A stretch of DNA of 64,000 nt, taken from Bin87 sp034423115 (GTDB lineage: Bacteria; Chloroflexota; Dehalococcoidia; Lucifugimonadales; UBA3495). This document shows positions 9,105 to 18,500 of this stretch, one piece after another. The translations under genes were made by a program, and so were the position numbers. The notes beneath the pieces are model-generated. The model worked only from the letters and a program-made list of their open reading frames with translations, ran no database searches and had not been told where the DNA came from. Position 1 is the first letter of the stretch. Each line of letters begins with the position of its first letter. The stretch is taken from contig DAOUJD010000019.1 in the NCBI GenBank assembly GCA_034423115.1, forward strand, positions 62,001 to 126,000, in the 5' to 3' direction.

Positions 9105-11504
9105 TTAGGGCGTCGGGGCCGGCCCGAGGATGCGGTGGCCCTGGTTTTCGTCGTTACGTTGGTCGGCGGGCAGGATCTCGATCACCACGTTGGAAAGGCC
9201 GGCCACGTCCCCGTTGGAGTCGAAGGTGTAACCGTCGCCGATGGCGCCGCTCCAGGTCAGGTCGTAGAAGCAATCACGGACCCCGGCGGAATCCTGGTCG
9301 TCGTCGGTCCGGCTCAGGCACTCGGCGGCGATGTACACGTCGTCGTAGGCTGAGCCCTGGAACCAGGGCAGCGTAGCAACCGTGCCGAAGCGGGCTTCGT
9401 AGTTCGCCAGGAAGTCCTTGCCGGTCTGCGTCTGGAGGTCAGGGTTGGGCACGATGGCCTTCAGGCCGGTGGCGGCGTCGCCGGCGATGCCCAGCGCCTC
9501 GGGCTGGGTGGGCACCACCTCAGAGTAGACGGGGCCCTCATACCCCAGGTCGCGCAACTGCTTGATGATGGTTCCACCGGAGAACTCGCCCTGGGCGGCC
9601 AGGAAGATGCCGTCCGGATTGGCACTGATGAGCTTGGTCAGCTGGGACCGGAAGTCGGTTACGTCGGAGGCGTAGCTCTCCGCCGCAACGACGTGTCCGC
9701 CCAATTCTTCTAACCTGGCCACCGTGGCGCGTCGCGCGCCCTCGGCATAGTCGGTGGCCTCCGTGATGGTCGCCAGGTGGTGGATGCCGTCGGCGTGCAG
9801 GGTATTGCCGGTGTCAATGCCGAGTTGCAGGTCGTTAATGGCGGTGCGGAAAATGTAGTCGCCGGCACCGGCGATATCGGGACTGGTGGCGGACGCGGAG
9901 AGCATGATCACCCCTTCTCTTTCGGCCAGCGGCGCCGCGCCTAGCATGGCGCCGCTGCAGGTGGTGCCCAGGATGATCTTCACGCCGTCCACGTCGGTCA
10001 GCTTGTTGTAGGCGGTGATGGCGTCCTGGGCGGCGCACTTGGAGTCCTCGGGGATGAGTTCGAGCATTCTGCCGTTGACGCCGCCAGCGGCGTTGATCTC
10101 TTCCACCGCGAGAAGCTTTGCATTCAGGATCGGGTTCCCGTAAGACTCGCCGACGCCGGTGAGGGCGTCCATCGCGCCGATGCGGAAGGGTTCCACAGGC
10201 GCCGGGGCGGCGGGCGCGGCGGCAGCGGCTTCAGCTCCGGGGGCCGGGCCCAGGATCCGGTAGCCGTTGTTGTTGTCGGTGCGGTCCGCCGCCGGGAGCA
10301 CTTCCACGACGGCGTTGGCCAGGCCGACCACCTCGCCGTCGGCGTCGAAGCTGTAGCTCTCCCCGATGGCGCCGCTCCAGGTGATGTCGTACAGGCAGTC
10401 GCGGAAGCCGTCGGCGTCCTGGTCGTCGTTGGTCTGCTTGAGGCATTCGGCGGTGATATGCACATCGTCGTAAGCCGACGCCAGGTACCAGGGCAGGGTG
10501 ACGTAGTCGTAGTTGGCCCTGAAATTGTTCAGGACTTCCTGGCTCTTGGGGTTTGCCGGGTCCAGCTCGGCGGTGACAGCCTTGAGACCGGTGGCCGCCT
10601 CGCCGGCCACCTCGAGAGCGGTTGCGCCCACCGGGACGATTTCGGAGTAGAGCGGGCCCTCGTAGCCGAGTTCGCGGACCTGCTTGACGATGGTACCGCC
10701 GGCGAACTCAGACTGGGACGCGATGTGGATGGCGTCCGGATCGGCGGCGATGATCTTGGTCAACTGGCTGCGGAAGTCGGTCACGTCGGAGGCGTAGCGT
10801 TCCTCAGCGACGATGGCGCCGCCAAGCTCCTGGAAATGGTCAGCGGTCACGCGGCGCACGCCCTCGGCGTAGTCGGTGGTCTCGGTGATGGTCGCCAGGT
10901 TGCGGTGGCCGTCGGACAGGATGACGTTGGCGGTGTCGATGCCCACTTGGAGGTCGCTCATCGCCGTGCGGAAGATGTAGTCGCCGGCGGCAGCGATGTC
11001 GGGGTTGGTGGCGAGGCCCGAGAAGAGGATCACGTCGTCGGCTTCGGCCAACGGGGCCGCGCCGAGCATGGCGCCGCTGCATGAGGTGCCGAGAATGATC
11101 TTGACGCCGTCCACGTCGGTGAGCTTGTTGTAAGCGGTGATGGCGTCCTGGGCTGAGCACTTCGAATCCTCAACGATGAGCTCCAGCATGCGCCCGTTGA
11201 TGCCGCCGGCGGCGTTGATCTCTTCAACGGCCATCTGCTTGGCCTGGACGGACACGGTGCCGTAGGTCTCCCCGGGGCCGGTGAGGGATTCCATCACGCC
11301 CACGCGGAACGGCCTGTCGGATGGCGTCATGGCCGCGGTGGGCTGTTCCGCAGTAACTGCCGTCGGTTGTTCGACCACGGCGGCGGTTGGTGGGGGCGGA
11401 GGCGCAGAGGGAACATCGCCGTTCCCGCCGCAGGCGACGACCGCCAGGGCAATAATCCACACCAACGCGAGCGGTGCGATCCAGTTTTTTGTCGTGACCA
11501 GCAT
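9105..11504 (-). CDS. Lipoprotein with two fused LivK-type substrate-binding domains
   Basis: The ATG at 11504 follows GGGAGG by 5-6 bases and is preferred to an in-frame codon four positions upstream. The 799-residue product has a lipoprotein signal (hydrophobic core ending VVAC, lipobox) and a Pro/Ala/Thr linker. It then has two consecutive Peripla_BP_6/LivK domains, at about residues 68-415 and 440-799. The copies are closely similar (INAAGG-NGRMLELI-EDSKC, KLTDVDGVKIILGT-CSGAMLGAAPLAE, SDVTDFRSQLTK, PWY/FxxSAYDDV). Canonical LivK proteins have one domain of about 370-400 residues and feed an ABC permease. No permease or ATPase gene lies nearby. The substrate is unknown; amino acids, amides or related small molecules are the family norm. 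Both domains keep the conserved Cys pairs. Confidence 0.9.
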   Translation of the reverse strand: MLVTTKNWIAPLALVWIIALAVVACGGNGDVPSAPPPPPTAAVVEQPTAVTAEQPTAAMTPSDRPFRVGVMESLTGPGETYGTVSVQAKQMAVEEINAAGGINGRMLELIVEDSKCSAQDAITAYNKLTDVDGVKIILGTSCSGAMLGAAPLAEADDVILFSGLATNPDIAAAGDYIFRTAMSDLQVGIDTANVILSDGHRNLATITETTDYAEGVRRVTADHFQELGGAIVAEERYASDVTDFRSQLTKIIAADPDAIHIASQSEFAGGTIVKQVRELGYEGPLYSEIVPVGATALEVAGEAATGLKAVTAELDPANPKSQEVLNNFRANYDYVTLPWYLASAYDDVHITAECLKQTNDDQDADGFRDCLYDITWSGAIGESYSFDADGEVVGLANAVVEVLPAADRTDNNNGYRILGPAPGAEAAAAAPAAPAPVEPFRIGAMDALTGVGESYGNPILNAKLLAVEEINAAGGVNGRMLELIPEDSKCAAQDAITAYNKLTDVDGVKIILGTTCSGAMLGAAPLAEREGVIMLSASATSPDIAGAGDYIFRTAINDLQLGIDTGNTLHADGIHHLATITEATDYAEGARRATVARLEELGGHVVAAESYASDVTDFRSQLTKLISANPDGIFLAAQGEFSGGTIIKQLRDLGYEGPVYSEVVPTQPEALGIAGDAATGLKAIVPNPDLQTQTGKDFLANYEARFGTVATLPWFQGSAYDDVYIAAECLSRTDDDQDSAGVRDCFYDLTWSGAIGDGYTFDSNGDVAGLSNVVIEILPADQRNDENQGHRILGPAPTP

Positions 11505-12044
11505 AAATCCTCCCAAGGATGGTTTTTCAACGGCGCAGCGCGTCTTTTATCTCCGGTTTCAGTGCCGAGGCTGCCGTGTCAGCGTCAGCGCTGCTCGGCT
11601 AAGCGGTGGGTCGGACACCGCTTTGGGACAATGGAGGCGCTCTGTTAACGTCCGCGTGGTTGCCCTACGCCGGCATCCGGCACGCAACGAAGTCCGTGCC
11701 TCCGGACGGGAGCGGATGACCGGCGAGTTCCAAGATGCGTGCCGCCAACGCCACACGGAATTCTAACCAGCGATCGATATGATCTGTATAAGATTTGCCC
11801 GTTTAATTATCTCGTCATATATATAATCGGTGACAAAGTGCGTCTTAGCCCCGACGGGACGTTGCCGACCCGCCAATTTGCAATTCCAAGCGATGCCACC
11901 CTCCTAGCGTCAGGACGTTCATGGCCGCAGAACGCCGTCCTCACCGGATGGTCGGTTTGGCCAGGCCTGACCGCGACACAATTCTGCGACATTTCACTTC
12001 TATCGTGGACGTAGCAAGAAAAACTTCACGAAGGAGGTGGAGAA
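11505..12044. other. Divergent intergenic region with AT-rich promoter zone
   Basis: About 540 bases between two divergent lipoprotein genes, with no supportable gene. An AT-rich core at 11765-11835 contains a perfect TATAAT at 11822-11827 on the plus strand, but no good -35 at 16-18 bases. The promoters of both neighbouring genes should be in this interval. Confidence 0.4.
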
Positions 12045-12554
12045 ATGATCGTCAAGCAGAAGATAACCAGGGCATTGATCATCGGGCCGGTTGCGGCGGC
12101 GATGCTTGGCGCAGGAATACTGATGGGCTGCGCCGGCGACAACGGGATCATCGACGGTCGCGAATCCGGTGGAGCCGGAACAACCCAGGAAAGCTCGCGC
12201 GGCGAAAGCAGTGGGTCCGGCAGTGAAGAGGCCAGCGGCGCCACCCTGGCCCCGGGCGACACCTTCGACGCGGTCCGCGTCGGCGCCAGGCTCATCCTGA
12301 ACTACGACGCGACGAACAATTCATTCACCGGCTCGGTGGAGAATACCACCGGCAACACCCTGGGCCAGGTCAGGATCGAAGTGCACCTGTCCAACGGTAC
12401 GGAACTGGGGCCGACTGCCCCGGTGGATCTGGCTCCCGGAGAGGTGATGTCGGTCAACCTACCCGCCACGCAGGAGACGTTCACCGGTTGGATCGCCCAC
12501 GCCGAGGTCGGCGGAGGGGGAGAAGGCGGAGGTGAACACGGCAGCGGCAATTGA
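12045..12554 (+). CDS. Small FxLYD-like lipoprotein
   Basis: A 169-residue protein with a very strong RBS (AAGGAGGTGGAG) ending 3 bases before the ATG. The N-terminus is a lipoprotein signal (AAAMLGAGILMGC). A Ser/Gly/Glu-rich linker of about 35 residues follows, then a beta-sandwich of about 80 residues (NNSFTGSVENTTGNTLGQVR, IEVHLSNGTELGPTAPVDLAPGE) that fits the FxLYD family. It ends in a Gly/Glu/His tail (GGGGEGGGEHGSGN). FxLYD proteins are extracytoplasmic accessory domains of unknown function. No partner is evident nearby. Confidence 0.75.
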   Translation: MIVKQKITRALIIGPVAAAMLGAGILMGCAGDNGIIDGRESGGAGTTQESSRGESSGSGSEEASGATLAPGDTFDAVRVGARLILNYDATNNSFTGSVENTTGNTLGQVRIEVHLSNGTELGPTAPVDLAPGEVMSVNLPATQETFTGWIAHAEVGGGGEGGGEHGSGN

Positions 12555-12668
12555 GAACCCGCGGCTTTCCGAGCGTATGAGCCACAGGCGGAACGGGCCA
12601 CGGAATCTTTCCGCAGCTGGTTCCAGCGGGTGAGAATGGCAGCAGCCACCACTCAGGAGTTGCCGCCC

Positions 12669-12916
12669 ATGACCATCCCGTCCCAATCCGTCGAAATCTT
12701 CTGCGTCCAGTGCAGGACGAAGACCGCATCCAGCTACATCGAGGCCGTGATCATAAAGAATGGAGGCCCATCGTGGAGCCGCCCTACTTCTGCGCTCAGT
12801 GCACACCCCACGACGCCACACTGGTCGCCTTGCGCAACTCCCCCAAGGTGGGCATCGGCTGCTACAACAACACTCACGATGAACCCGAAACGGAGGAGTT
12901 TTCTCACGACAACTAG
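12669..12916 (+). pseudogene. DUF5679-like zinc ribbon split by a one-base frameshift
   Basis: The ATG at 12669 has AGGAG 9 bases upstream and starts MTIPSQSVEIFCVQCRTKT, then IEAVIIKNG. Soon after, at about 12762-12765, the family-like continuation (RPIVEPPYFCAQC, then NSPKVGIGCYNN) moves to the next frame and runs to a TAG at 12914. If one base were added there, the protein would be about 82 residues with two CxxC pairs spaced as in a small zinc ribbon (CxxC, then KNGRP, then CxxC). The downstream frame also has its own possible start, GTG at 12773 after GGAGG. It could therefore be two coupled mini-genes, a real pseudogene, or an assembly error. Confidence 0.5.
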
Positions 12917-13076
12917 CGCCCGGAGACGAGCACTTCCGGCAGGACCGAACGCAGCCGCCCAACTCTGGGAACAAAACCCAGACCAAAGGCCCGGGGGAAC
13001 CTGGATTTCCTGTCTCCCGACCAGCTCCAGTGAATCGAGGATAAACGCCACTGGCAATCCGTTTTGAAGACGGCAC

Positions 13077-13411
13077 CTAACTGCCCGTGGCCTCCTGCCC
13101 CGTTTCCTCGCCGCAATCCTCAAGCGGCTGCTTGAGCAAGGTCATGATCGGAACGAAGGCTCGCCGGTAGTCTTCGGCAAGCCACACACCGCCAAAACAC
13201 CGTAATAGTCGCGACGCATTTCCGATGTCGCCATCGCCGTCAACGCCGGGTTGAGCAACATGGGCTGCCACTTCAACGCCGGAAAACCGCTGTACCATTC
13301 CGACTCCGAAACCAGCGGAACATCGCTGATGATACCGAACTGAACCGACCACCCTAACCGTCCCACACCGCCTATGTGGCAGTCTGGCAATTCACTCCGG
13401 CGGATACCCAA
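13077..13411 (-). pseudogene. Possible decayed minus-strand gene
   Basis: Two overlapping minus-strand frames look protein-like in succession. The first has VSESEWYSGFPALKWQPM, LLNPALTAMATSEMRRDYYG. The second, from about 13200, has VWLAEDYRRAFVPIMTLLKQ and an acidic end. A single frameshift near 13200 would join them. No family is recognised, and the evidence is only the appearance of the translation. Confidence 0.25.
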
Positions 13412-13486
13412 ATCGGCACCTGGCGCGACCAGAAGGTGGCTGGCAAATCGAAGCCGCTGATATAATTCTCACGTGAGGCTACCAGC

Positions 13487-14182
13487 ATGAGCACCTCGAT
13501 GAATCCCGCCGACCGCGCCCGTTTTCTCCTAGCCCTGCGCGACGACCCCGACTTCCGAGACGAGGTCCGCAACCTGCTGCTGGGCGACGAGCTACTGCAG
13601 CTTCCCGAACGCTTCGCACAGTTCGCCACCTATGTCAACGACTTCATCGAGGAACAAAAAGCGTTCAACGCCAGGGTCGAAGCGTTCATCACAGACCAGA
13701 AGCAGTTCAACGAGGACCAAAGAGCGATCAACCGACGCGTCGAAAGGGACCTCGGCATCCTCAAGGGCAACGCGGCCCGCCGCCTGCTCCAACTCCACCA
13801 CGACACCATCCTCGAAATTTTCCAACTGGATTTCGTCCGCACCCTGGGCCGCGACGACCTGTCCCGCATGGTGCGTGAATCCGGCACCGCCACTCAGATC
13901 GAATTCGGTCAACGGCGCAGCTTCTACGCCGCCGACTTGGTGCTCGAAGGCACGGACGCCGACGGCATCACCCACTACGTGGCTGCGGAGGGGTCGTTCA
14001 CCGCCGACCACCGCGACACGGACCGAGCCCGACGAAACGCCGAATTTCTCACCAGGTTCACCGGCTGCACCGCGCACCCCATGGTGGCCAGCGTGTCAAA
14101 CGACCGCGAGGTGCAAGAACTGGTGGACACCGGCGCCATCGGCTGGTTCCAGCTGGATGCAAGGGAACTCGAAGCCGACTAA
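13487..14182 (+). CDS. Coiled-coil protein with PD-(D/E)XK-like C-terminal domain
   Basis: A 231-residue protein; the ATG is preceded by GTGAGG at a normal distance. Residues 1-45 contain a conserved-looking helical head (MNPADRARFLLALRDDPDFRDEVRNLLL). Residues 50-105 form a long charged coiled coil (FIEEQKAFNARVEAFITDQKQFNEDQ). The C-terminal 110 residues have the layout of the PD-(D/E)XK-like proteins that accompany DUF3782-type coiled coils (IEFGQRRSFYAADLVLEG, HYVAAEGSFTADHRDTDRARRNAEFLTRF). Such proteins are widespread in archaea, cyanobacteria and Chloroflexota, with unknown roles. A nuclease role is not shown here: the catalytic Glu-x-Lys is replaced by AAEGS. Confidence 0.65.
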   Translation: MSTSMNPADRARFLLALRDDPDFRDEVRNLLLGDELLQLPERFAQFATYVNDFIEEQKAFNARVEAFITDQKQFNEDQRAINRRVERDLGILKGNAARRLLQLHHDTILEIFQLDFVRTLGRDDLSRMVRESGTATQIEFGQRRSFYAADLVLEGTDADGITHYVAAEGSFTADHRDTDRARRNAEFLTRFTGCTAHPMVASVSNDREVQELVDTGAIGWFQLDARELEAD

Positions 14183-14302
14183 CGGGCTCTTCGTGGGCGC
14201 GGTGGCGGCCTACACAGAGGGCCAACGACACGCCGACACCGCCGTCCATTAGGTTGACCTGCGGCGCCCTCAATCCGCTCGCACCCCGCCCCCGCAGCCA
14301 AC

Positions 14303-14565
14303 TCAGGGCCTGCCGCGCCCTTTCTTCACCCAGGCCAGCACCGCCGGGGCGCTGTAACCCAATACCCGTCCGATGGCGGACAGACTGTTTCCTTCTACAT
14401 ACCAGTCAATCCCCTGCTGCTTCACCTCCGCGCTGGGACGACGACGGGCTCCCTCAGGCACGTGACGGCGACCACAGTCCCCACAGCTGTAAACCTGCTG
14501 ACCGCCCGAAAACTCGTCTTTGCGTCCGCCTACGGCGGATTGGAACCGCAGTCGGGACAATGCAC
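14303..14565 (-). pseudogene. IS1-type transposase N-terminal (InsA-like) fragment
   Basis: From GTG 14565 the minus strand reads MHCPDCGSN and then hits a stop inside a short palindrome (14525-14539). Past it, the next frame continues with QVYSCGDCGRRHVPEG and a helix-turn-helix (GIDWYVEGNSLSAIGRVLGYSAPAVLAWVKK). Two CxxC knuckles followed by HTH is the InsA-type DNA-binding half of IS1-like transposases. There is no catalytic DDE half next to it, so this is a remnant. The palindrome changes the frame exactly between the two knuckles. Confidence 0.65.
14525..14539. repeat. Short palindrome, family A copy 1
   Basis: TCCGCC-TAC-GGCGGA, a 15-base hairpin (6-base arms, 3-base loop). It sits inside the IS1-type fragment and interrupts its frame. 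The same unit occurs three times in the IS630 transposase near 20.2-20.5 kb. Confidence 0.75.
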
Positions 14566-14887
14566 GCCATGACGATGAACCCGGCGCCCCGCCATCGTCG
14601 CACCGCCCATGTTCGACCTGGCGTCAATTGCAAAAACAACATCCGCTCATGTTGACAACACCGAACCACAAACTGCTTGGGACCGTTGGTTATCTGTGCG
14701 AAACCGTGTTTGCCCGCCTGCATGGTTCTCCCGGCGCGGACCGCTGCCGGGAACGGCGCCGCGCAAACACAACCAATTTTCGAGGAAATGAGGTATCGGC
14801 ACACCCACCTTCTTTCGTCGCGCCGTTAGGGAAACATTCTCCTCGGAGCGTCGAGACCGGAGTCTGATAATGGACCGTGGCGCCTCT
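14566..14887. other. Gene-free spacer
   Basis: About 320 bases between the transposase fragment and the RidA stop codon. Frames on both strands are short and not protein-like. Nothing further is seen. Confidence 0.5.
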
Positions 14888-15304
14888 CTACGCCAGAGCG
14901 GCCACTGCCTTGATTTCGACCAAGAACTCTTCGCGCACCAGACCGTCGACCACCAGCAAGGTGTTGGGCGGATAGTCACCGTCGGGGAAAATTTCAGGGA
15001 AGACTTGGCTTCTTCCGTCGATGAAGCCCTGCACCGCCTCGCGTCCCACCACATAGGTCGTGAATTCAACCACGTTGTTGAAACCGGCGCCAGCTGATTC
15101 CAAAACACCGCCAATGTTCTGAAAAACCTGGCGCGTCTGGGCCGCGGCATCACCGGGTCCTACGAGGGCGCCCGCAAGGTCCACACCGACCTGTCCCGCT
15201 ACGAATATCAGCTTCTGGGCGGTCACCGTCATTCCAACCGAATAGGCGCCCAGCGGTTGGGGAGCCAGGTCGCTGGTTACCGCAGTCCTCTGCAATTCCG
15301 CCAT
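14888..15304 (-). CDS. RidA family protein
   Basis: A 138-residue protein of the RidA/YjgF/UK114 family, a trimeric cytoplasmic enzyme type that hydrolyses reactive enamine/imine intermediates. Family features seen: LGAYSVGMTVTAQKLIFVAGQVGVD, QVFQNIGGVLESAGAGFNNVVEFTTYVV and the C-terminal DGLVREEFLVEIKAVAAL. The usual catalytic Arg of the NVTRP-type motif is not obvious, so a divergent subgroup is likely. The start is set by GAGGTG 6 bases before the ATG at 15304; an upstream in-frame ATG would add an atypical extension. A second RidA gene lies at 30862. Confidence 0.85.
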   Translation of the reverse strand: MAELQRTAVTSDLAPQPLGAYSVGMTVTAQKLIFVAGQVGVDLAGALVGPGDAAAQTRQVFQNIGGVLESAGAGFNNVVEFTTYVVGREAVQGFIDGRSQVFPEIFPDGDYPPNTLLVVDGLVREEFLVEIKAVAALA

Positions 15305-15564
15305 CACGTTCACCTCGCTTACTTTTGGAGTCGCCATTATATGGCACTTGTTCGAACCACCGCCTGGAGCGGGAATTGCGCCGCCGCTGCAAGCCGCACA
15401 CGGCCCGAATTCACCCTTAGGCCCAAATGCCGCAACGGGCCGTAGGACGCGCCCAGGAGCCGTTTTCGGCGGAATCTGGTGCGCGTCCTGCACCTTCGGT
15501 TATCGTCAGCCCCTTTCCAGCGGCACGTCCCGCGTAGTAAAACTCACTGAGAGAGCGAACCGCA

Positions 15565-18500
15565 ATGATCATCATTCACGCCGCCCAACTGGACGGCAGC
15601 CTGACGCTGTGGGGCGAAGACTCCAACCCGCTCCCGCCATCCGAACGGCTGTCGGACGTCCATCACCCAAGGTACGCCAGCACATCACGTCTGGCCGAAG
15701 CCGTGGGCATTTCGCCCGAGGGCGCCGTCGGCGACGACGCGGGAGCCAACATCTGGCTGCCGAGCCGAGGCAACAACCCGATACCGTCCGAAGCATTGGC
15801 TGGCCCCGCGCTCAAATCGAGGGCCAAACCCCGCATCAAGCCCTGGCGAGTGCCAACCCTTGGGCTTTCCAGCAGTCAGGCTATCGAACTGCTGCAACGC
15901 TGCCAGAACAGCCGTGTCCTGGCCCCTGGCATCGTGCTGAGCCACGACGTGGCGTACTGGCGACACGTTTTGATGCTCGCCACCGCCCTGACTGCGCGGC
16001 AACAGTTCCTGCCCAACGTGGTGCAAACCGGGAAAAAGACCAAAGCCGTGTGGACGCCGCTCTACATCGGCGAAGACGCCATACGCCTGGCTGAGCTGGC
16101 CAAAGCCATGCCGGCCTCGTCTCGAGCCCTCACCGGCGCAGACGACCACCGGCAACCAGCAACCCCGCCGCAGGCCGTGCTCAAGGAGTTCATCGCCGGC
16201 ATCGTTAACCACATCATCCGCCTGGACGCCACGGAAAGCTCCGCACAGTTCGACTCCGTTCACGAAGCCTGGCTACACGCCCTTACGTCGGCGGACGGCG
16301 TCGTCCACGCCACCGATGCACAGCTCCAGCAACTGCGCCGGCAGGTTGCGGAATGGCACCGGCCCATCGCCGTGGCCGCCAATTCCCCCTACCGCCTCTG
16401 CCTGCGGCTGGAAGAACCGCCCGAACTCGACGAGGACGAACCGCTGGCCGCCCTCCGCGAGCAGGACTGGTACCTCCGCTACCTGCTCCAGCCCCACGAC
16501 GACCACAGTCTTCTGCTCGCGGTGGACGACGCCCAAGAGCGACAGTCGCCTGATTTCAACCCAGCCGAGTTCCTGCTCACCTCTCTGGCCCAAGCGGGTT
16601 CCGTGTGCCCGCCCATCGCCGACAGCCTGAACAGGCGGAAGCCAACCGGCGCAAAGCTCGGCGCGGAACAGGCCCACCAGTTCCTGACCCAGCAGGCGGC
16701 CGCGCTGCAGCAGGCCGGCTTCGGCGTCATGCTGCCTTCTTGGTGGACCCGCCGGGGAACGAAGAACCGACCCAGCATTCGGGCTGAAGTCCGCACTCCG
16801 CCCATGCAGGGCGGCGCCAACATGACCATGGCGTCCCTCATCGACCTGAACATCCAGGTCGCCATGGGAGACGAGGTAATCGAACCCGAGGAACTGTTCG
16901 AACTGGCCGAACTCAAGGTGCCGTTGGTCCGCTTCCGCGGCCAGTGGGTCGAAATCAACGCCGACGAAATCCGCGCCGCCGCCGACTTCTGGCGCAACCG
17001 CGACCAAGCCACCCTGCGGGAAGTCATCCGCATCGGGCTGGGCGCCGACCAGCAGGCGGAAGCCGATAACGTTTCCCTTTCCACCACCGGCTGGCTCAAG
17101 GATCTGCTGGACTCCCTGCAGCAGAAGGGCAAAATAGCGCTGCTGGACGCGCCGCAGGATTTCAAGGGAGAGCTCCGCCCCTACCAGCAACTGGGCTACT
17201 CGTGGCTCGATTTTCTCCGCTGGTGGGGTCTCGGCGCCTGCCTGGCCGACGACATGGGGCTGGGCAAGACGATCCAAACGCTGGCCGCCATCTTGCGGGA
17301 CCACCAGCAGGGCAATGAAAGGCCCAACCTGCTGGTCTGCCCAACCTCGGTGATCAACAACTGGCAGCGGGAAGCGCAGAAGTTCACCCCCAGCCTGCCG
17401 GTGATGCTGCACCATGGGCAGAACCGCGAACGTGGCGAACGATTCGCTCAGCAGGCCGCCGACCACCAGCTCGTCGTCACCAGCTACGGCACCATGACGC
17501 GAGACCGGGAGCTGCTGGCTTCCGTCGATTGGCGGTCCGTAACCCTCGATGAAGCCCAGAACATCAAGAACCCCGTCACGCGGCAGGCGCAGGCCGCCCG
17601 GTTGTTGCCCGCCGACTACCGCATTGCCCTCACGGGCACGCCGGTCGAGAACCACGTCGGCGACCTGTGGGCCATCATGCAGTTCCTGAACCCCGGACTG
17701 CTGGGCTCCCAGGCGAAGTTCAAGCGCCGGTACTTCAATCCCATCCAGTCCAATCGAGACGACGAAGCCGCGGCCAAGCTGCAGAAGGCCACCGGCCCGT
17801 TCATCCTGCGCCGGTTGAAGACCGACCCGACGATCATCGACGACCTGCCCGACAAGCGCGAGACCAAGCAGTACTGCAACCTTACCCGCGAGCAGGTCAC
17901 CCTCTACGAGGCTGTGCTGCGCGACGTCGAGACACGGCTGGAAGACGCCGAGGGCATGGCGCGCCGCGGCTCTATCCTCGACACGCTGGTGAAGTTGAAG
18001 CAGGTGTGCAATCACCCGCGCCAGCTGCTGAGCGACAATTCGAGCATCGCCGGTCGTTCCGGCAAGCTGGCCCGCCTCGAAGAGTTGCTGGACGAGATCG
18101 TTCCCGCCGGCGACCGCGTGCTGGTCTTCAGCCAGTTCGCCGAGATGGGCGCCATCATCCAGCAACACGTCCAGGAAACCTACGGCATCGAGACGCCGAT
18201 GCTGCACGGCGGCGTCTCGCGCAAGAACCGAGACCAGATGGTGGAACGCTTCCAGAATGACCTCCACGGGCCCCAGGTGTTCGTCCTGTCGCTGAAGGCC
18301 GGCGGCTCGGGCCTGAACCTGCCTCGCGCCAACCACGTCATCCACTACGACCGGTGGTGGAACCCTGCCGTCGAGAACCAGGCCACCGACCGTGCCTTCC
18401 GCATCGGTCAAACCAGGGACGTCCACGTCCACAAGATGATCTGCGCCGGCACCCTCGAAGACCGCATTGACCTGATGATCGAGGCTAAGCAGCAGACCGC

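Noticed and set aside
11822..11827. TATAAT as a full promoter
   Set aside because: No -35 element at suitable distance (nearest TTGCCC is 21 bases away); mentioned only as part of the spacer.
16273..18432. 719-codon minus-strand frame inside the SNF2 gene
   Set aside because: It is antisense to a helicase with all motifs intact; its long length comes from high GC.
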